A stretch of DNA of 64,000 nt from Novosphingobium sp. PhB57. GTDB taxonomy: Bacteria; Pseudomonadota; Alphaproteobacteria; Sphingomonadales; Sphingomonadaceae. Positions 15,532-24,925 of this stretch are shown in pieces; positions within the stretch are counted from its first letter, which is position 1, and each line of letters opens with the position of its first letter. The notes under the pieces were generated by a model. The model did no database searches. It was not told the origin of the DNA and worked only from the letters and a program-made list of their open reading frames with translations. Where the stretch lies: contig NZ_SMBO01000001.1 of assembly GCF_004342985.1 (NCBI RefSeq), positions 434,001-498,000 on the forward strand, written 5' to 3'. Both the position numbers and the translations under genes were made by a program.

Positions 15532-16682
15532 CCGGGGCGGGGGGCGCGGAGCAGGGCGTACCGCCGGGGGAGGCTGCTGCGCTTTCGCAGGAGGAAGCCT
15601 TCGCCCGCATTCGCCTGCTGCGCTCGCCGAATATCGGCCCGATCACCTACAGGCAACTTCTCGGCCGGTTTGGGGAGGCGCGCGCGGCGCTCGGCGCGCT
15701 TCCGGATCTCGCCGGACGGGCAGGACGGCCATACGAAGCGGCGTCCGAACACCGGGTCCAGGCGGAAATCGCGGCGACGCGAAAGGCCGGTGCGCGTTAT
15801 CTTTTTCACGATTCGCCGGATTATCCGCAGCTTCTCGCCCATAGCGACGGCGCGCCGCCGATCCTGACCTATCGCGGCGATCTTGCCGTTCTGGGCCGCC
15901 CGGCCGTGGCTATCGTGGGCGCACGCAACGCTTCGGCAGGTGCCGTGCGTCTGGCGCGGGACTTCGCGCATGGCCTTGCCGAGGCGGGTTTCACGGTAGT
16001 TTCCGGTCTGGCGCGCGGCATCGACGGCGCGGCGCATGCCGGCGCTCTGGCGGGCGGCTCGACCATAGGCGTGATCGCCAGCGGGATCGACATCGCCTAT
16101 CCGCCCGAACATGCCGACTTGCAGGCGCGTGTCGCCAGCGAGGGCCTGCTGCTCGCAGAGCAGCCGCCGGGGACGGAGCCGCTGGCCCGTCACTTTCCCA
16201 CTCGCAACCGCATCATCGCCGGGCTGGCAACGGGGACCCTGGTGGTGGAGGCGGCGCCGAAGTCCGGGTCGCTCATTACCGCGCGGCTCGCCGGAGAGAT
16301 GGGGCGCGAGGTCATGGCAGTGCCGGGCTCGCCGCTCGATCCGCGCTCGCGTGGTTGCAACCAGCTCATTCGCGATGGCGCCGTGCTAGTGCAATCGGTG
16401 GAGGACGTCATCGAACTGCTTTCCGGTTTCGACGGGATACCCGGATCGCGGATGACCGCCAGCTTGCAGGAAGCCCAGTCGCAGTGGCAGGACGAGGATC
16501 GGCCGCTTGTGGCGCCGCCCGAAATCTGTGTGGCGGACCTGCTGACGAGCGCGCCGGTAGCGGTCGACGAATTGATTCGCCAGTCGGGCGCGGGCGCGCC
16601 ATCGGTGCAGATGGCCCTTCTTGAACTCGAAATCGGTGGCCGTCTGCAGCGTCATGCGGGGGGCAGGGTCAGTCTGTCCTGA
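15528..16682 (+). CDS. dprA: DNA-processing protein DprA
   Basis: A 384-residue protein of the DprA/Smf family, which binds incoming single-stranded DNA and loads RecA during natural transformation. An N-terminal SAM-like helical part (LRSPNIGPITYRQLL) is followed by the Rossmann-like core with AIVGARNAS, VVSGLARGIDGAAHAGAL, GVIASGIDIAYPPEH and FPTRNRIIAGL, and ends in a winged-helix (DprA_WH) domain at about residues 325-384. The start is a GTG overlapping the plsY stop. The gene is also common in bacteria not known to be competent. Confidence 0.95.
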   Translation: MTGAGGAEQGVPPGEAAALSQEEAFARIRLLRSPNIGPITYRQLLGRFGEARAALGALPDLAGRAGRPYEAASEHRVQAEIAATRKAGARYLFHDSPDYPQLLAHSDGAPPILTYRGDLAVLGRPAVAIVGARNASAGAVRLARDFAHGLAEAGFTVVSGLARGIDGAAHAGALAGGSTIGVIASGIDIAYPPEHADLQARVASEGLLLAEQPPGTEPLARHFPTRNRIIAGLATGTLVVEAAPKSGSLITARLAGEMGREVMAVPGSPLDPRSRGCNQLIRDGAVLVQSVEDVIELLSGFDGIPGSRMTASLQEAQSQWQDEDRPLVAPPEICVADLLTSAPVAVDELIRQSGAGAPSVQMALLELEIGGRLQRHAGGRVSLS

Positions 16683-16829
16683 GCGTCCTGTTCGCGGTGA
16701 GCGGCGGAAAAGGCGGGTTTCCCGCAGCCAGGGCAGAAACCTGACCTGAATTTTGGTTTGAAATGAAGATGCCACATCTGGGCGCTTGACGAGTGCCCCA
16801 ATCGCTTCCCACCCTATGCGTACACGTAT

Positions 16830-16848
16830 ATGCGCACGTAAGGCGCAT
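16830..16848 (+). other. Hairpin in the topA leader
   Basis: ATGCGC (16830-16835) pairs with GCGCAT (16843-16848) about 30 bp upstream of the topA start, next to alternating purine-pyrimidine sequence (TACACGTATATGCGCACGTA). It could be a leader structure; no terminator tract follows. The rest of the 196-bp gap shows nothing further that I can name. Confidence 0.3.
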
Positions 16849-16878
16849 GTCGCCCAGGGGCACACAGAGTCTGAAAGA

Positions 16879-19518
16879 ATGCAGCTAGTCATCGTAGAAT
16901 CGCCGGCAAAGGCGAAAACCATCGAGAAGTACCTCGGCAAGGACTACAAGGTTCTCGCCAGCTACGGCCACGTCCGCGACCTTCCGCCGAAAGATGGCTC
17001 CGTCCGTCCCGACGAGGGCTTCGAGATGGACTGGGAGCTTTACGGGGACAAGCAGAAGCAGGTGAAGGCGATCACCGACGCCGCGAAGGGGGCAGACCGC
17101 CTGATCCTCGCGACTGACCCTGATCGCGAAGGCGAAGCGATTTCCTGGCACGTGCGCGAACTTCTGGCCAAGCGCAAGGCGCTGCCGAAGGACGTGCAGC
17201 GCGTGACCTTCAACGCCATCACCAAGGATACCGTCACCAAGGCGATGACCCAGCCGCGCGAGCTGGATCAGGATCTGATCGACGCCTATCTCGCCCGCCG
17301 CGCGCTGGACTACCTGTTCGGCTTCACGCTTTCGCCGGTGCTCTGGCGCAAGCTGCCGGGTGCCAAGTCGGCCGGCCGCGTGCAGTCGGTGGCCCTGCGC
17401 CTGATCGTCGACCGCGAGCGCGAGATCGAGGCTTTCAAGCCGCAGGAATACTGGTCCGTAGCGGCGCAGATGGCGCATGACGGCACCGAGTTCGCCGCCA
17501 AGCTGGTCGCTTTCGAGGGCAAGAAGCTCGATCGCCTCAGCATCGGCGAAGAAGGCACGGCGATGCGCGCCAAGGCTGCTGTCGAAAACGGTGCCTTCAC
17601 CGTCGAATCGGTCGAGACCAAGCCGCACAAGCGCAACCCGCAGCCGCCGTTCACCACGTCTACGCTGCAGCAGGAGGCGGCGCGCAAGCTCGGCTTCTCG
17701 GCCAGCCAGACCATGCGCGTGGCGCAGACGCTCTATGAAGCCGGCGCGATCACTTACATGCGTACCGACGGCGTGCAGATGGACCCCAGCGCCATCTCGG
17801 CCGCCCGTGCCGCGATCACGGACCGGTTCTCGGGCCATTACCTGCCCGAGCAGCCGCGCATCTACCAGACCAAGGCGAAGAATGCGCAGGAAGCGCACGA
17901 GGCGATCCGGCCGACCGAGTTCACCCGCGACCGTTTCGGCTCGGGCGACGAGGCGCGCCTCTACGACCTGATCTTCAAGCGCGCCATGGCCAGCCAGATG
18001 GCCTCGGCCGCGCTGGAACGCACCACGGTCACTCTCCGGGACGGCACCGGCCAGCACGAGCTGCGCGCTTCGGGCCAGGTGGTGAAGTTCCCGGGCTTCC
18101 TTGCCGTCTACGAGGAAGGTCAGGACAACAAGTCCGAAGATGACGACGGCGGCCTGCTGCCGTTCATGAAGTCGGGCGACATGCCGGCGAAAAAGGGCGT
18201 CACGGCCGAGCAGCACTTCACCCAGCCGCCACCGCGTTTCTCGGAAGCCAGCCTGGTCAAGCGCCTCGAAGAACTCGGCATCGGCCGTCCGTCGACATAT
18301 GCGGCGACGATCCAGGTCATCAAGGACCGCAACTACGTCCGCACCGAGAAGAACCGTTTCTTCGCAGAGGAATCGGGCCGACTTCTCACCTCGTTCCTCG
18401 AACGCTTCTTCCAGCGCTACGTCGCCTACGAATTCACGGCGGGCATGGAAGACGAGCTGGACGACGTTTCGGGCGGCCGCCAGGAATGGAAGGCGCTGCT
18501 CGAAGCCTTCTGGCGCGACTTCAAGCCGAAGTCGGACGAAGTCATGGAAAAGAAGCCCTCGGAAGTGACCGAGGCGCTGGACGAATTCCTGTCCGACTAC
18601 CTGTTCCCGCCCAAGGCGGACGGTACCGATCCGCGTCTTTGCCCGAAGTGCGGCGAGGGCCGCCTGTCGCTGCGCGGCGGTCGCTACGGCGCATTCGTCG
18701 CCTGCTCGAACTACCCGGAGTGCAAGTTCACCCGCAAGTTCGCACAACCCGGCGGCGCCGCGGATGGCGGCGATGACGAAGGCCTGGGCAAGGACCCCGA
18801 AACCGGCCTTGAGATCATGCGTCGTTCGGGACGTTTCGGTCCCTACATCCAGCTCGGCGAAGGCAAGGAAGCCAAGCGCGCGTCGATCCCCAAGGATATC
18901 GATGAACTCACGCTGGAATGGGGGATCAAGCTGCTCAGCCTGCCGCGCACGATCGGGCCGCACCCGGAAACCGGCAACGACATCACCGCGAGCATCGGCC
19001 GTTACGGCCCCTATCTTGCGCATAACGGCAAATATGCCCGCCTGCGTTCGACCGCCGAAGTGTTCGAGACGGGCATGAACATGGCCGTGACCAAGCTTGC
19101 CGAAGCGGCGGCGGGCGCGGGCGGGCGTGGTTCGCGTGCGGCAGCCGAGCCGATCAAGGTTCTGGGCGCTCACCCGACATCGGGCGGCGAGATCAAGGTG
19201 CTGGCGGGTCGCTACGGGCCTTACGTCACTGACGGCACGACCAATGCCACCCTGCCGCGCGACCAGAAGCCGGAGGACCTGACGGCCGAGCAGGCGATCA
19301 CGCTGATCGACGAGAAGGCTGCCAAGGGTCCGGCGAAGGGCAAGAAGAAGGCGGCGCCCAAGAAGGCCGCGCCCAAGAAAGCGCCTGCAAAGAAAGCGGC
19401 CGCAAAGGACGCCGGGGACAAGCCTGCTGCAGCCAAGAAGCCCGCAGCCAAGAAGCCTGCCGCAAAGAAAGCCACCGCCAAGGCTCCGGCAAAGCCCAAG
19501 AAGGAAGCAGCCGAATGA
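16879..19518 (+). CDS. topA: DNA topoisomerase I
   Basis: An 879-residue type IA topoisomerase that relaxes negative supercoils. The TOPRIM domain starts at MQLVIVESPAKAKTIEKYL and includes ATDPDREGEAISWH; the active-site tyrosine is Y293 in AITYMRTDG. A four-Cys zinc ribbon lies near residue 590 (CPKCGEGRL...ACSNYPEC). Three C-terminal repeats follow, marked by GRFGPYIQLGE, GRYGPYLAHNG and GRYGPYVTDG. The last ~65 residues are a Lys/Ala/Pro-rich tail with many AAKK and APKK units, like histone H1, probably non-specific DNA binding. The ATG at 16879 fits the conserved N-terminus exactly; an upstream ATG would add an unrelated 31 residues. It overlaps the next gene in ATGA. Confidence 0.97.
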   Translation: MQLVIVESPAKAKTIEKYLGKDYKVLASYGHVRDLPPKDGSVRPDEGFEMDWELYGDKQKQVKAITDAAKGADRLILATDPDREGEAISWHVRELLAKRKALPKDVQRVTFNAITKDTVTKAMTQPRELDQDLIDAYLARRALDYLFGFTLSPVLWRKLPGAKSAGRVQSVALRLIVDREREIEAFKPQEYWSVAAQMAHDGTEFAAKLVAFEGKKLDRLSIGEEGTAMRAKAAVENGAFTVESVETKPHKRNPQPPFTTSTLQQEAARKLGFSASQTMRVAQTLYEAGAITYMRTDGVQMDPSAISAARAAITDRFSGHYLPEQPRIYQTKAKNAQEAHEAIRPTEFTRDRFGSGDEARLYDLIFKRAMASQMASAALERTTVTLRDGTGQHELRASGQVVKFPGFLAVYEEGQDNKSEDDDGGLLPFMKSGDMPAKKGVTAEQHFTQPPPRFSEASLVKRLEELGIGRPSTYAATIQVIKDRNYVRTEKNRFFAEESGRLLTSFLERFFQRYVAYEFTAGMEDELDDVSGGRQEWKALLEAFWRDFKPKSDEVMEKKPSEVTEALDEFLSDYLFPPKADGTDPRLCPKCGEGRLSLRGGRYGAFVACSNYPECKFTRKFAQPGGAADGGDDEGLGKDPETGLEIMRRSGRFGPYIQLGEGKEAKRASIPKDIDELTLEWGIKLLSLPRTIGPHPETGNDITASIGRYGPYLAHNGKYARLRSTAEVFETGMNMAVTKLAEAAAGAGGRGSRAAAEPIKVLGAHPTSGGEIKVLAGRYGPYVTDGTTNATLPRDQKPEDLTAEQAITLIDEKAAKGPAKGKKKAAPKKAAPKKAPAKKAAAKDAGDKPAAAKKPAAKKPAAKKATAKAPAKPKKEAAE

Positions 19519-19694
19519 GCGACAAGATCGCCAAGCACAAGCAGCCCTGGAAGCCGGAGGAACTGCAGAAGCTTCAGACCCTGGCCGGTAAGGGCAAGGG
19601 TCTGAAGGAAATTGCCAAGGCGCTCAACCGCACCGAGGAATCGACCAAGGATGCCGCGCGCCAGCACGGCTTTGCGGTCGCCAAGGCGCGCTGA
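19515..19694 (+). CDS. Small basic protein coupled to topA (59 aa, SANT/Myb-like helices)
   Basis: A 59-residue frame starts in an ATGA overlap with the topA stop. It reads MSDKIAKHKQPWKPEELQKL and continues with a Lys-rich helix, a second helix around LKEIAKALNRTEES and a final AARQHGFA. The spacing of W12, the EEL helix and the IA..LNRTE helix resembles a SANT/Myb or simple helix-turn-helix unit, so it may bind DNA. The coupling to topA and the basic character support a real gene acting near DNA. No named family was recognised. Confidence 0.7.
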   Translation: MSDKIAKHKQPWKPEELQKLQTLAGKGKGLKEIAKALNRTEESTKDAARQHGFAVAKAR

Positions 19695-19733
19695 CCCGCC
19701 AGCCGGGCTCGCCGTTGAAGCAGTGGGCCTGGC

Positions 19734-21248
19734 TCAGAAGGCCGGTTTCAGCCGGTAGAGCCCGAATTTCCGGGTGCCGACGATGACGCCCTCGTAGCGC
19801 TCGTATGAGTGCGCGAGGGCTTTTCGTATTTGCGCGCGGGTCTGCAGATTGGGCAGGTTGGGACGGCTCGATTCCGAGACCACGATCACGCCGGGGCGGT
19901 TTTGCAGGATCCGGCCGACTTCCGCCTCGGGATCGACTCCCAGCGCGCCGGCCTCGTTCATTGCATTGAGATGGCTTGGGTAGGCGAAGCGCGTGGGAAT
20001 GCAGGCATTGGTGGTGCGGTAGAGGGCGCTGTCGCCTTCGTAGACATAGAGGCAGCGGCCCCGCAGTTCGCGTGCGACCGCCTGGCTGGCGGCGGCAAAG
20101 TCCGCCGCCGTGCCGCGTTCGCGCACTTGCAGGGCCGGAACCACCAGAGCGCCCAGCAGGCCGAAGCCCAGCAGGAGCCGTCCGTACCAACGCTCGCCGC
20201 GAGCCTCGCGGGCGAGGGCCGGGGCCGACAGCAGGCAAAGGGGCACGAGGACCGGCCCGAGATAATGGTCGTACCAGGTGCCGAAAGCCAGGAATCCCAG
20301 CACGGCGACGAGCGCCCAGACCCGCATGCCCGGAAGCATGGCGGGACAAGTTCCGCCTGGAAGCGCATGGCGCCGCGGCGCGAGCAGGATGGCGAGCGCG
20401 AAGGGCGTCATCGCCAAGCCCTCTTTCGCCAGTTGCGCGAAAGCGTCTGCCTGATCGACGGCGCGGCCGAATATCGAGAGGAAGTTGGCCTGGACGAATG
20501 CCGCGCCGTGCCCGGCCGCGGCATAGCCGGCCCAGACGGCGAGAGTGGGGGCGAGGGCGGTTCCGGCCCAGACCGCGCCGGTCAGAGCCAGCCGCGGTAG
20601 GCCCCAGCCGTCCCGCCGCCCGCGAAGCAGCAGCATCATGCCGAAACCCACGCCCTCGAAAACAACACTATATTTGATCTGCAGGGCCAGGCCGAGCAGC
20701 AGCATGGCGGCGCATCCCCGCAGGACCAGCCTTGTATCCCGGTTTGGCGGCATGGCCCGAAGCACGATCAGGGCGGCCAGCGCGACGGGGAGATTGTAGA
20801 ATACCGGCGCCTGTCCCAGTGCCACGTTGAACACCGGCTGGTAGAGCAGGTAGACAAGGCCCGCGGCCTGCGCTGCCCGGGCAGGCGCGATGGCGCGGGC
20901 CATGCGTTCGATCACCAGCGCCGTGAGAACCGAAAAGACCAGGCCGGCGAGCTGATATGCCAGCACCGGGTCGATGGGCAGGGCGAACAGGCTGCGATAG
21001 AGCAGGAACAGGCCGTAGGGCTTTCGGTCCCAGATATCGACGAAAGGCAAGGCGCCCTGCGCCATGCGCTGGCCGACCAGCAGGTAGAATTGCTCATCCG
21101 ATTGGAAAGCCGGCTTGCCGAACATCATCAGCCGGAGGAACAGTCCAGCGGTCAGGTAGAGCAGGGGCGAGGCGACCGCCGGCCGTGCCGGTGCGGCATT
21201 GCCCGCGCGGGCGATCCTCGCCGCCGTCAGCCGCGCGATTCCGATCAT
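19734..21248 (-). CDS. GT-C superfamily membrane glycosyltransferase-like protein
   Basis: A 504-residue polytopic membrane protein with about ten hydrophobic helices and a soluble C-terminal domain. After the first helix comes FQSDEQFYLLVGQRMAQGAL with acidic residues in the position of the GT-C (ArnT/PMT-type) catalytic loop, then DIWDRKPYGLFLLY. Such proteins transfer sugars from polyprenyl-phosphate donors in the periplasm. The donor and acceptor here are unknown. It is convergent with the topA group and divergent from the MFS gene. Confidence 0.75.
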   Translation of the reverse strand: MIGIARLTAARIARAGNAAPARPAVASPLLYLTAGLFLRLMMFGKPAFQSDEQFYLLVGQRMAQGALPFVDIWDRKPYGLFLLYRSLFALPIDPVLAYQLAGLVFSVLTALVIERMARAIAPARAAQAAGLVYLLYQPVFNVALGQAPVFYNLPVALAALIVLRAMPPNRDTRLVLRGCAAMLLLGLALQIKYSVVFEGVGFGMMLLLRGRRDGWGLPRLALTGAVWAGTALAPTLAVWAGYAAAGHGAAFVQANFLSIFGRAVDQADAFAQLAKEGLAMTPFALAILLAPRRHALPGGTCPAMLPGMRVWALVAVLGFLAFGTWYDHYLGPVLVPLCLLSAPALAREARGERWYGRLLLGFGLLGALVVPALQVRERGTAADFAAASQAVARELRGRCLYVYEGDSALYRTTNACIPTRFAYPSHLNAMNEAGALGVDPEAEVGRILQNRPGVIVVSESSRPNLPNLQTRAQIRKALAHSYERYEGVIVGTRKFGLYRLKPAF

Positions 21249-21433
21249 TGCTTCGACCCTTTTTCACCCGCCCTCGTGCCCCGTTACGGCGGGCAGGCGT
21301 TGGCGCGGCCGTGTCATGCCGGGGCAAGGTTGCGGTATGGAGACACCGGCGCCACCCGCCCTTCGGATGGCTTGCGACAATTTCTTACCCGAGCCACCTT
21401 GCGACCGGAGCGGAACTCAGGCGTTGGAAGATA

Positions 21434-22834
21434 ATGCTGCGAATGCGAGACGATGAAGGCGTGACCCCGGCCGCCTTGAAGGACGAGGACGATAGCGGCC
21501 TGCCGATGCCGCGCCGCATATGGGCGATCGTGGCCATCTCGTTCGGCACGGCGCTGTTCGTGCTGGACGGGACGATCGCCAATGTCGCCCTGCCGACGAT
21601 TGCGGGCGAGCTTTCGGTGGAAGAGGGCGTCGTCGTCAACGTGGTGACGGTTTACCAGCTCGTCATGGTCATGGCGCTCCTGCCTTTCGCCAACCTGGGT
21701 GAGCGCCTGGGGCTGCGACGGGTCTACCAGACGGGGCAGGTGATCTTCATGGCCGCTTCGGCGCTGGCGTTCCTCGCCAATTCGCTGCCGATGCTGCTGG
21801 TGATCCGTGCCGGTCAGGCACTGGGTGCCGGCATGGCCATGAGCGTGGGCACCGCGTTGATCCGGCAGATCTACCCCAAGGCAAAGCTCGGCAGCGGGCT
21901 GGGCATCAATTCGGTGATCGTGGCGTCGTCGAACGCGCTGGCGCCGGTGCTGGGGGGCTTCATCGTGGCCCATGCGGACTGGCGCTGGGTCTTCGTGGCG
22001 GCAGTGCCTTTCGCGCTGATCTCGCTCGTCATCGGGCGTTTCCTGCCTGAGCCGCAGCGGGGAGAAACCCCGTTTGACTGGGCCGCCGGGCTGTGGAGTG
22101 CGGCCAGCTTCGCCATGTTGATCGGCGGCCTGGAACTCGCCGCGCATGGTGGCATGGTGGAACTGGGCATCGTCGTGGCGCTGGGCGGTCTGGGCTCGGC
22201 CCTGCTGCTGGCACGGCGGGAGCGGGGTAAAGCCAATCCGGTGTTCCCGGTAGACCTCATGGCGCGTCCGGCCATCGGCCTCTCCACGATCGCCGCCGTG
22301 GCCGCCTTCATCGGTTCGGCGGCGCTGATCGTGGCACTGCCGTTCCGGCTGGAGCAGGGCATGGGCTATAGCGCCCAACAAGTGGGTCTGCTGGTGCTGC
22401 CGTTCCCGTTGACGATGCTGGTGGTGGCGCCCGTGGCGGGATGGCTCTCGGACCATGTCTCGCCCTCGATCATGGGGCTGGTCGGAATGGGCATTGCCGT
22501 CGCCGGGCTGGTGCTGCTGGCGTTCCTGCCCGCGCAGCCGGGCGCCTTTGCGATCGCCTGGCGGCTGGTCGTCGCGGCTTTCGGGTTCAGCCTGTTCTTC
22601 TCGCCCAATGCCCGCATGGTCGTGGGCAACGCCCCGCGCGCGCGGTCGGCAGCGGCAGGCGGATTGCTCGCCACCGGGCGCCTCTTCGGCCAGACGCTGG
22701 GCGCGGCGATGATCGGGACGATGTTGTCGCTCGGCGCCGGACAAGGCCCGGCGCCGATGCTCTTGGCCGCTTCGCTGGCGGTGGTGGCGGCCCTTGCGAG
22801 CCTGGCCCGCTGGCGCCTGGCCGAGAAGGCCTAG
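21434..22834 (+). CDS. MFS transporter, DHA2 (EmrB/QacA-like) family
   Basis: A 466-residue major facilitator protein. The N-terminus has LFVLDGTIANVALPTIAGEL, the DHA2 helix-1 signature, then NLGERLGLRRVYQTGQ (motif A loop) and a motif C-like region with Gly/Pro-rich SNALAPVLGGFIV. It should export drugs or metabolites by proton antiport. The start is uncertain: ATG at 21434 or at 21443, with GGAAG at 21426-21430 as the only ribosome-binding candidate. No MFP or outer-membrane partner gene is adjacent. The stop overlaps the convergent hydrolase stop by four bases. Confidence 0.88.
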   Translation: MLRMRDDEGVTPAALKDEDDSGLPMPRRIWAIVAISFGTALFVLDGTIANVALPTIAGELSVEEGVVVNVVTVYQLVMVMALLPFANLGERLGLRRVYQTGQVIFMAASALAFLANSLPMLLVIRAGQALGAGMAMSVGTALIRQIYPKAKLGSGLGINSVIVASSNALAPVLGGFIVAHADWRWVFVAAVPFALISLVIGRFLPEPQRGETPFDWAAGLWSAASFAMLIGGLELAAHGGMVELGIVVALGGLGSALLLARRERGKANPVFPVDLMARPAIGLSTIAAVAAFIGSAALIVALPFRLEQGMGYSAQQVGLLVLPFPLTMLVVAPVAGWLSDHVSPSIMGLVGMGIAVAGLVLLAFLPAQPGAFAIAWRLVVAAFGFSLFFSPNARMVVGNAPRARSAAAGGLLATGRLFGQTLGAAMIGTMLSLGAGQGPAPMLLAASLAVVAALASLARWRLAEKA

Positions 22835-23898
22835 CGCCGCGACTTGACGCCGGCCTGGCTCTTGATGCCGGGCTTGGCCGCGCTGCCGGTAGGTGCGGGC
22901 GTGGGCGTTGCCCGTGGAGCCGGCGGGGGCGGGGTGGCGATCATCGGCGCGGGCGCCGCCTGCGGCTGCAGGGTCAGCGTCGGCCGCGGCGCCTTCACGC
23001 CGCTACGGGTCAGCCACCAGGCGATGTCGTTGGCGGTGGCCTGCATGCCGGCGAAGTTCAGGTGCCATTGCAGGCCCTGGCTGCCGTCATAGCCTTCCGG
23101 CGATCCGATCATCCAGGGCAGCGGATCGCAGGGCGTATGCGCGGAGGAGGACTGGTTCATCTCGACGACGATGGCATTGTAGGCCTGCGCCACGCGGGCC
23201 GTGATTTCCGAGAGGCGCTGTCCGGTACGGCGCACCACGGCGGCGTGATCCTCGCTGACCGGTGTGACGGCGCACAGCGATCCTGCCTGGGGCAGGGGCG
23301 TGAGGTACTGCACGAAAACGAGCCGCGCGCGCGGAGCGACCGTGCGGATGCGGCGCGCGATCTCCATCATTTGCATCTCGTCGCGCGCGTAGTCGACTTC
23401 GGTGGGGACCTTCACGGCGCCGCAGGCGGCCCGCTTGCTGCCCGCCGGCATCTGGCTGGCGCGATAGAGGCAGGTCGCGGTGAACAGATTGCCGATGTAA
23501 TTGAGGTCGTTGCCGCCGATCGTCACCGTCACCAGCCGTGTCTGCGGGGTGACGGCATTGATCTGCGGGCCGATCTCGCCCCAGGGGCCCAGGACGTTGT
23601 TGGTCGTGGCGCCCGAGCAGGTGCGGTCGGTCAGGATCATTCCGAAGCGCTCTGCCAGCAGCGTCGGATAGTTGTTCATGCTCTGGCCGCAGCGTGCCGG
23701 AGCGCCGGACTTGGCCGGCGGCAGCATCGGGCCGGCCGCGAAGGAGGAGCCGATCGCCACGTAGCGCTGCCCGACGAGGCTTTCCTCGACGGCTACGCTC
23801 TGTTCGGCCTCGGCAGCCCGGGCCTGCGCGGCCGATAGCGCCAGCGTGCCGGAAATCATGACGGCAGCTGACAACGCCGTCGACGTGAAACGTGCCAT
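22831..23898 (-). CDS. Secreted SGNH/GDSL-type hydrolase
   Basis: A 355-residue exported esterase/lipase-like protein. The signal peptide spans about residues 1-29 and ends in AQARA. Block I is AIGSSFAAGP (catalytic Ser at about 52, with the usual GDS replaced by GSS), block III is TIGGNDLNYIG and the block V His is in WHLNFAG. Several Cys residues suggest disulfides, like the Mycobacterium/Streptomyces-type SGNH lipases. The C-terminus is a Pro/Ala-rich low-complexity tail. The ATG shares one base with the era stop (TGATG); a GTG one codon earlier is possible. The substrate is unknown. Confidence 0.85.
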   Translation of the reverse strand: MARFTSTALSAAVMISGTLALSAAQARAAEAEQSVAVEESLVGQRYVAIGSSFAAGPMLPPAKSGAPARCGQSMNNYPTLLAERFGMILTDRTCSGATTNNVLGPWGEIGPQINAVTPQTRLVTVTIGGNDLNYIGNLFTATCLYRASQMPAGSKRAACGAVKVPTEVDYARDEMQMMEIARRIRTVAPRARLVFVQYLTPLPQAGSLCAVTPVSEDHAAVVRRTGQRLSEITARVAQAYNAIVVEMNQSSSAHTPCDPLPWMIGSPEGYDGSQGLQWHLNFAGMQATANDIAWWLTRSGVKAPRPTLTLQPQAAPAPMIATPPPPAPRATPTPAPTGSAAKPGIKSQAGVKSRR

Positions 23899-24791
23899 CA
23901 CTTGACCCAGTCCAACCCCATCTCTTCGTAGAAATCGCGGGCGTCGGCCCAGTTTTCCTCGACTTTGACGTGGAGGAACAAGTGGACCTTCTGCCCGAGC
24001 ACTTCGCCCAGTTCCTTGCGCGCCGCCTCGCCGATGGACTTGATCTTCGAGCCGCCCTTGCCCAGCACGATGGCGCGCTGGTTGTCGCGGGTGACGACGA
24101 TCTGCTGGCGAATCTCCACCGAGCCGTCCTTGCGCTGCTCATAGGCTTCCGGGCGCACCGCGGCGTCGTAGGGCAGTTCCTCGTGAAGCTGCTTGTAGAG
24201 CTGCTCGCGGGTGATCTCGCAGGCGAGCAGGCGCTCGCTCGCGTCGGAGACCTGGTCTTCCGGGTAGTGCCAGGGGCCTTCCGGCATGAGCCCGGCGAGA
24301 TGGGCCTTCAGCTCGGGCACGCCGTCGCCCGAGAGCGCGGAGACGAAGAACACTTCGTCGAACTGGACTTTGCCGGTGAGTTCCTGGGCCAGCACCAGCA
24401 GCGGTTCCTTGGCGCCGGCATCGACCTTGTTGATCACCAGGATCTTGCGTTCGGGACGGGTCGCCAGCGCTTCGAGCAGGGGTTCCAGCTCGTGGCGGCG
24501 CTTCTTGATCGGGTCTACCACCAGCAGGATGGCGTCGGCCTCCTGCGCGCCTTCCCAGGCCGCAGCGACCATCGCCCGGTCCAGGCGGCGCTTCGGCTCG
24601 AAGATGCCGGGGGTATCGGCCAGGATGATCTGCACGTCATCGGCAAGGGCGATGCCCAGCAGGCGCGCGCGGGTGGTCTGGGCCTTGGCCGAAGTGATCG
24701 CCACTTTCTGCCCGACCAGCGCGTTGACCAGCGTGGACTTGCCGGCATTTGGCGCACCGATCACGGCGACGAGTCCGCATTTTTGAGTCAT
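23898..24791 (-). CDS. era: GTPase Era
   Basis: A 297-residue essential GTPase that binds 16S rRNA during 30S assembly. The G1 loop GAPNAGKS is at residues 12-19, with LADTPGIFEP (G3), NKVD (G4) and SALSGDGV (G5), and a C-terminal KH domain with IVLGKGGSKIKSIGEAAR. Two ATGs six bases apart compete (24797 and 24791); AGGA directly abuts the first and is six bases from the second, so 24791 is chosen. It lies downstream of rnc and lepB in the same direction, the usual order. Confidence 0.96.
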   Translation of the reverse strand: MTQKCGLVAVIGAPNAGKSTLVNALVGQKVAITSAKAQTTRARLLGIALADDVQIILADTPGIFEPKRRLDRAMVAAAWEGAQEADAILLVVDPIKKRRHELEPLLEALATRPERKILVINKVDAGAKEPLLVLAQELTGKVQFDEVFFVSALSGDGVPELKAHLAGLMPEGPWHYPEDQVSDASERLLACEITREQLYKQLHEELPYDAAVRPEAYEQRKDGSVEIRQQIVVTRDNQRAIVLGKGGSKIKSIGEAARKELGEVLGQKVHLFLHVKVEENWADARDFYEEMGLDWVK

Positions 24792-24925
24792 TGTCATTCC
24801 TTTGGTCAGGCTCGGCGCCTGCGTGCTTTGGGTCTTCGGCGATTTTCGTTTTCGACAGGTCCAGGGCTAAACGCGGGACGTTCCGATTGGTGTCCCGGCT
24901 CGCTCCAGTCGGTCCTGCCGAAGGA

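Noticed and set aside
16885..19173. A 762-codon minus-strand frame opposite topA
   Set aside because: It mirrors topA codons in the antisense frame, is rich in Leu/Arg/Ala/Val/His, and shows no motif.
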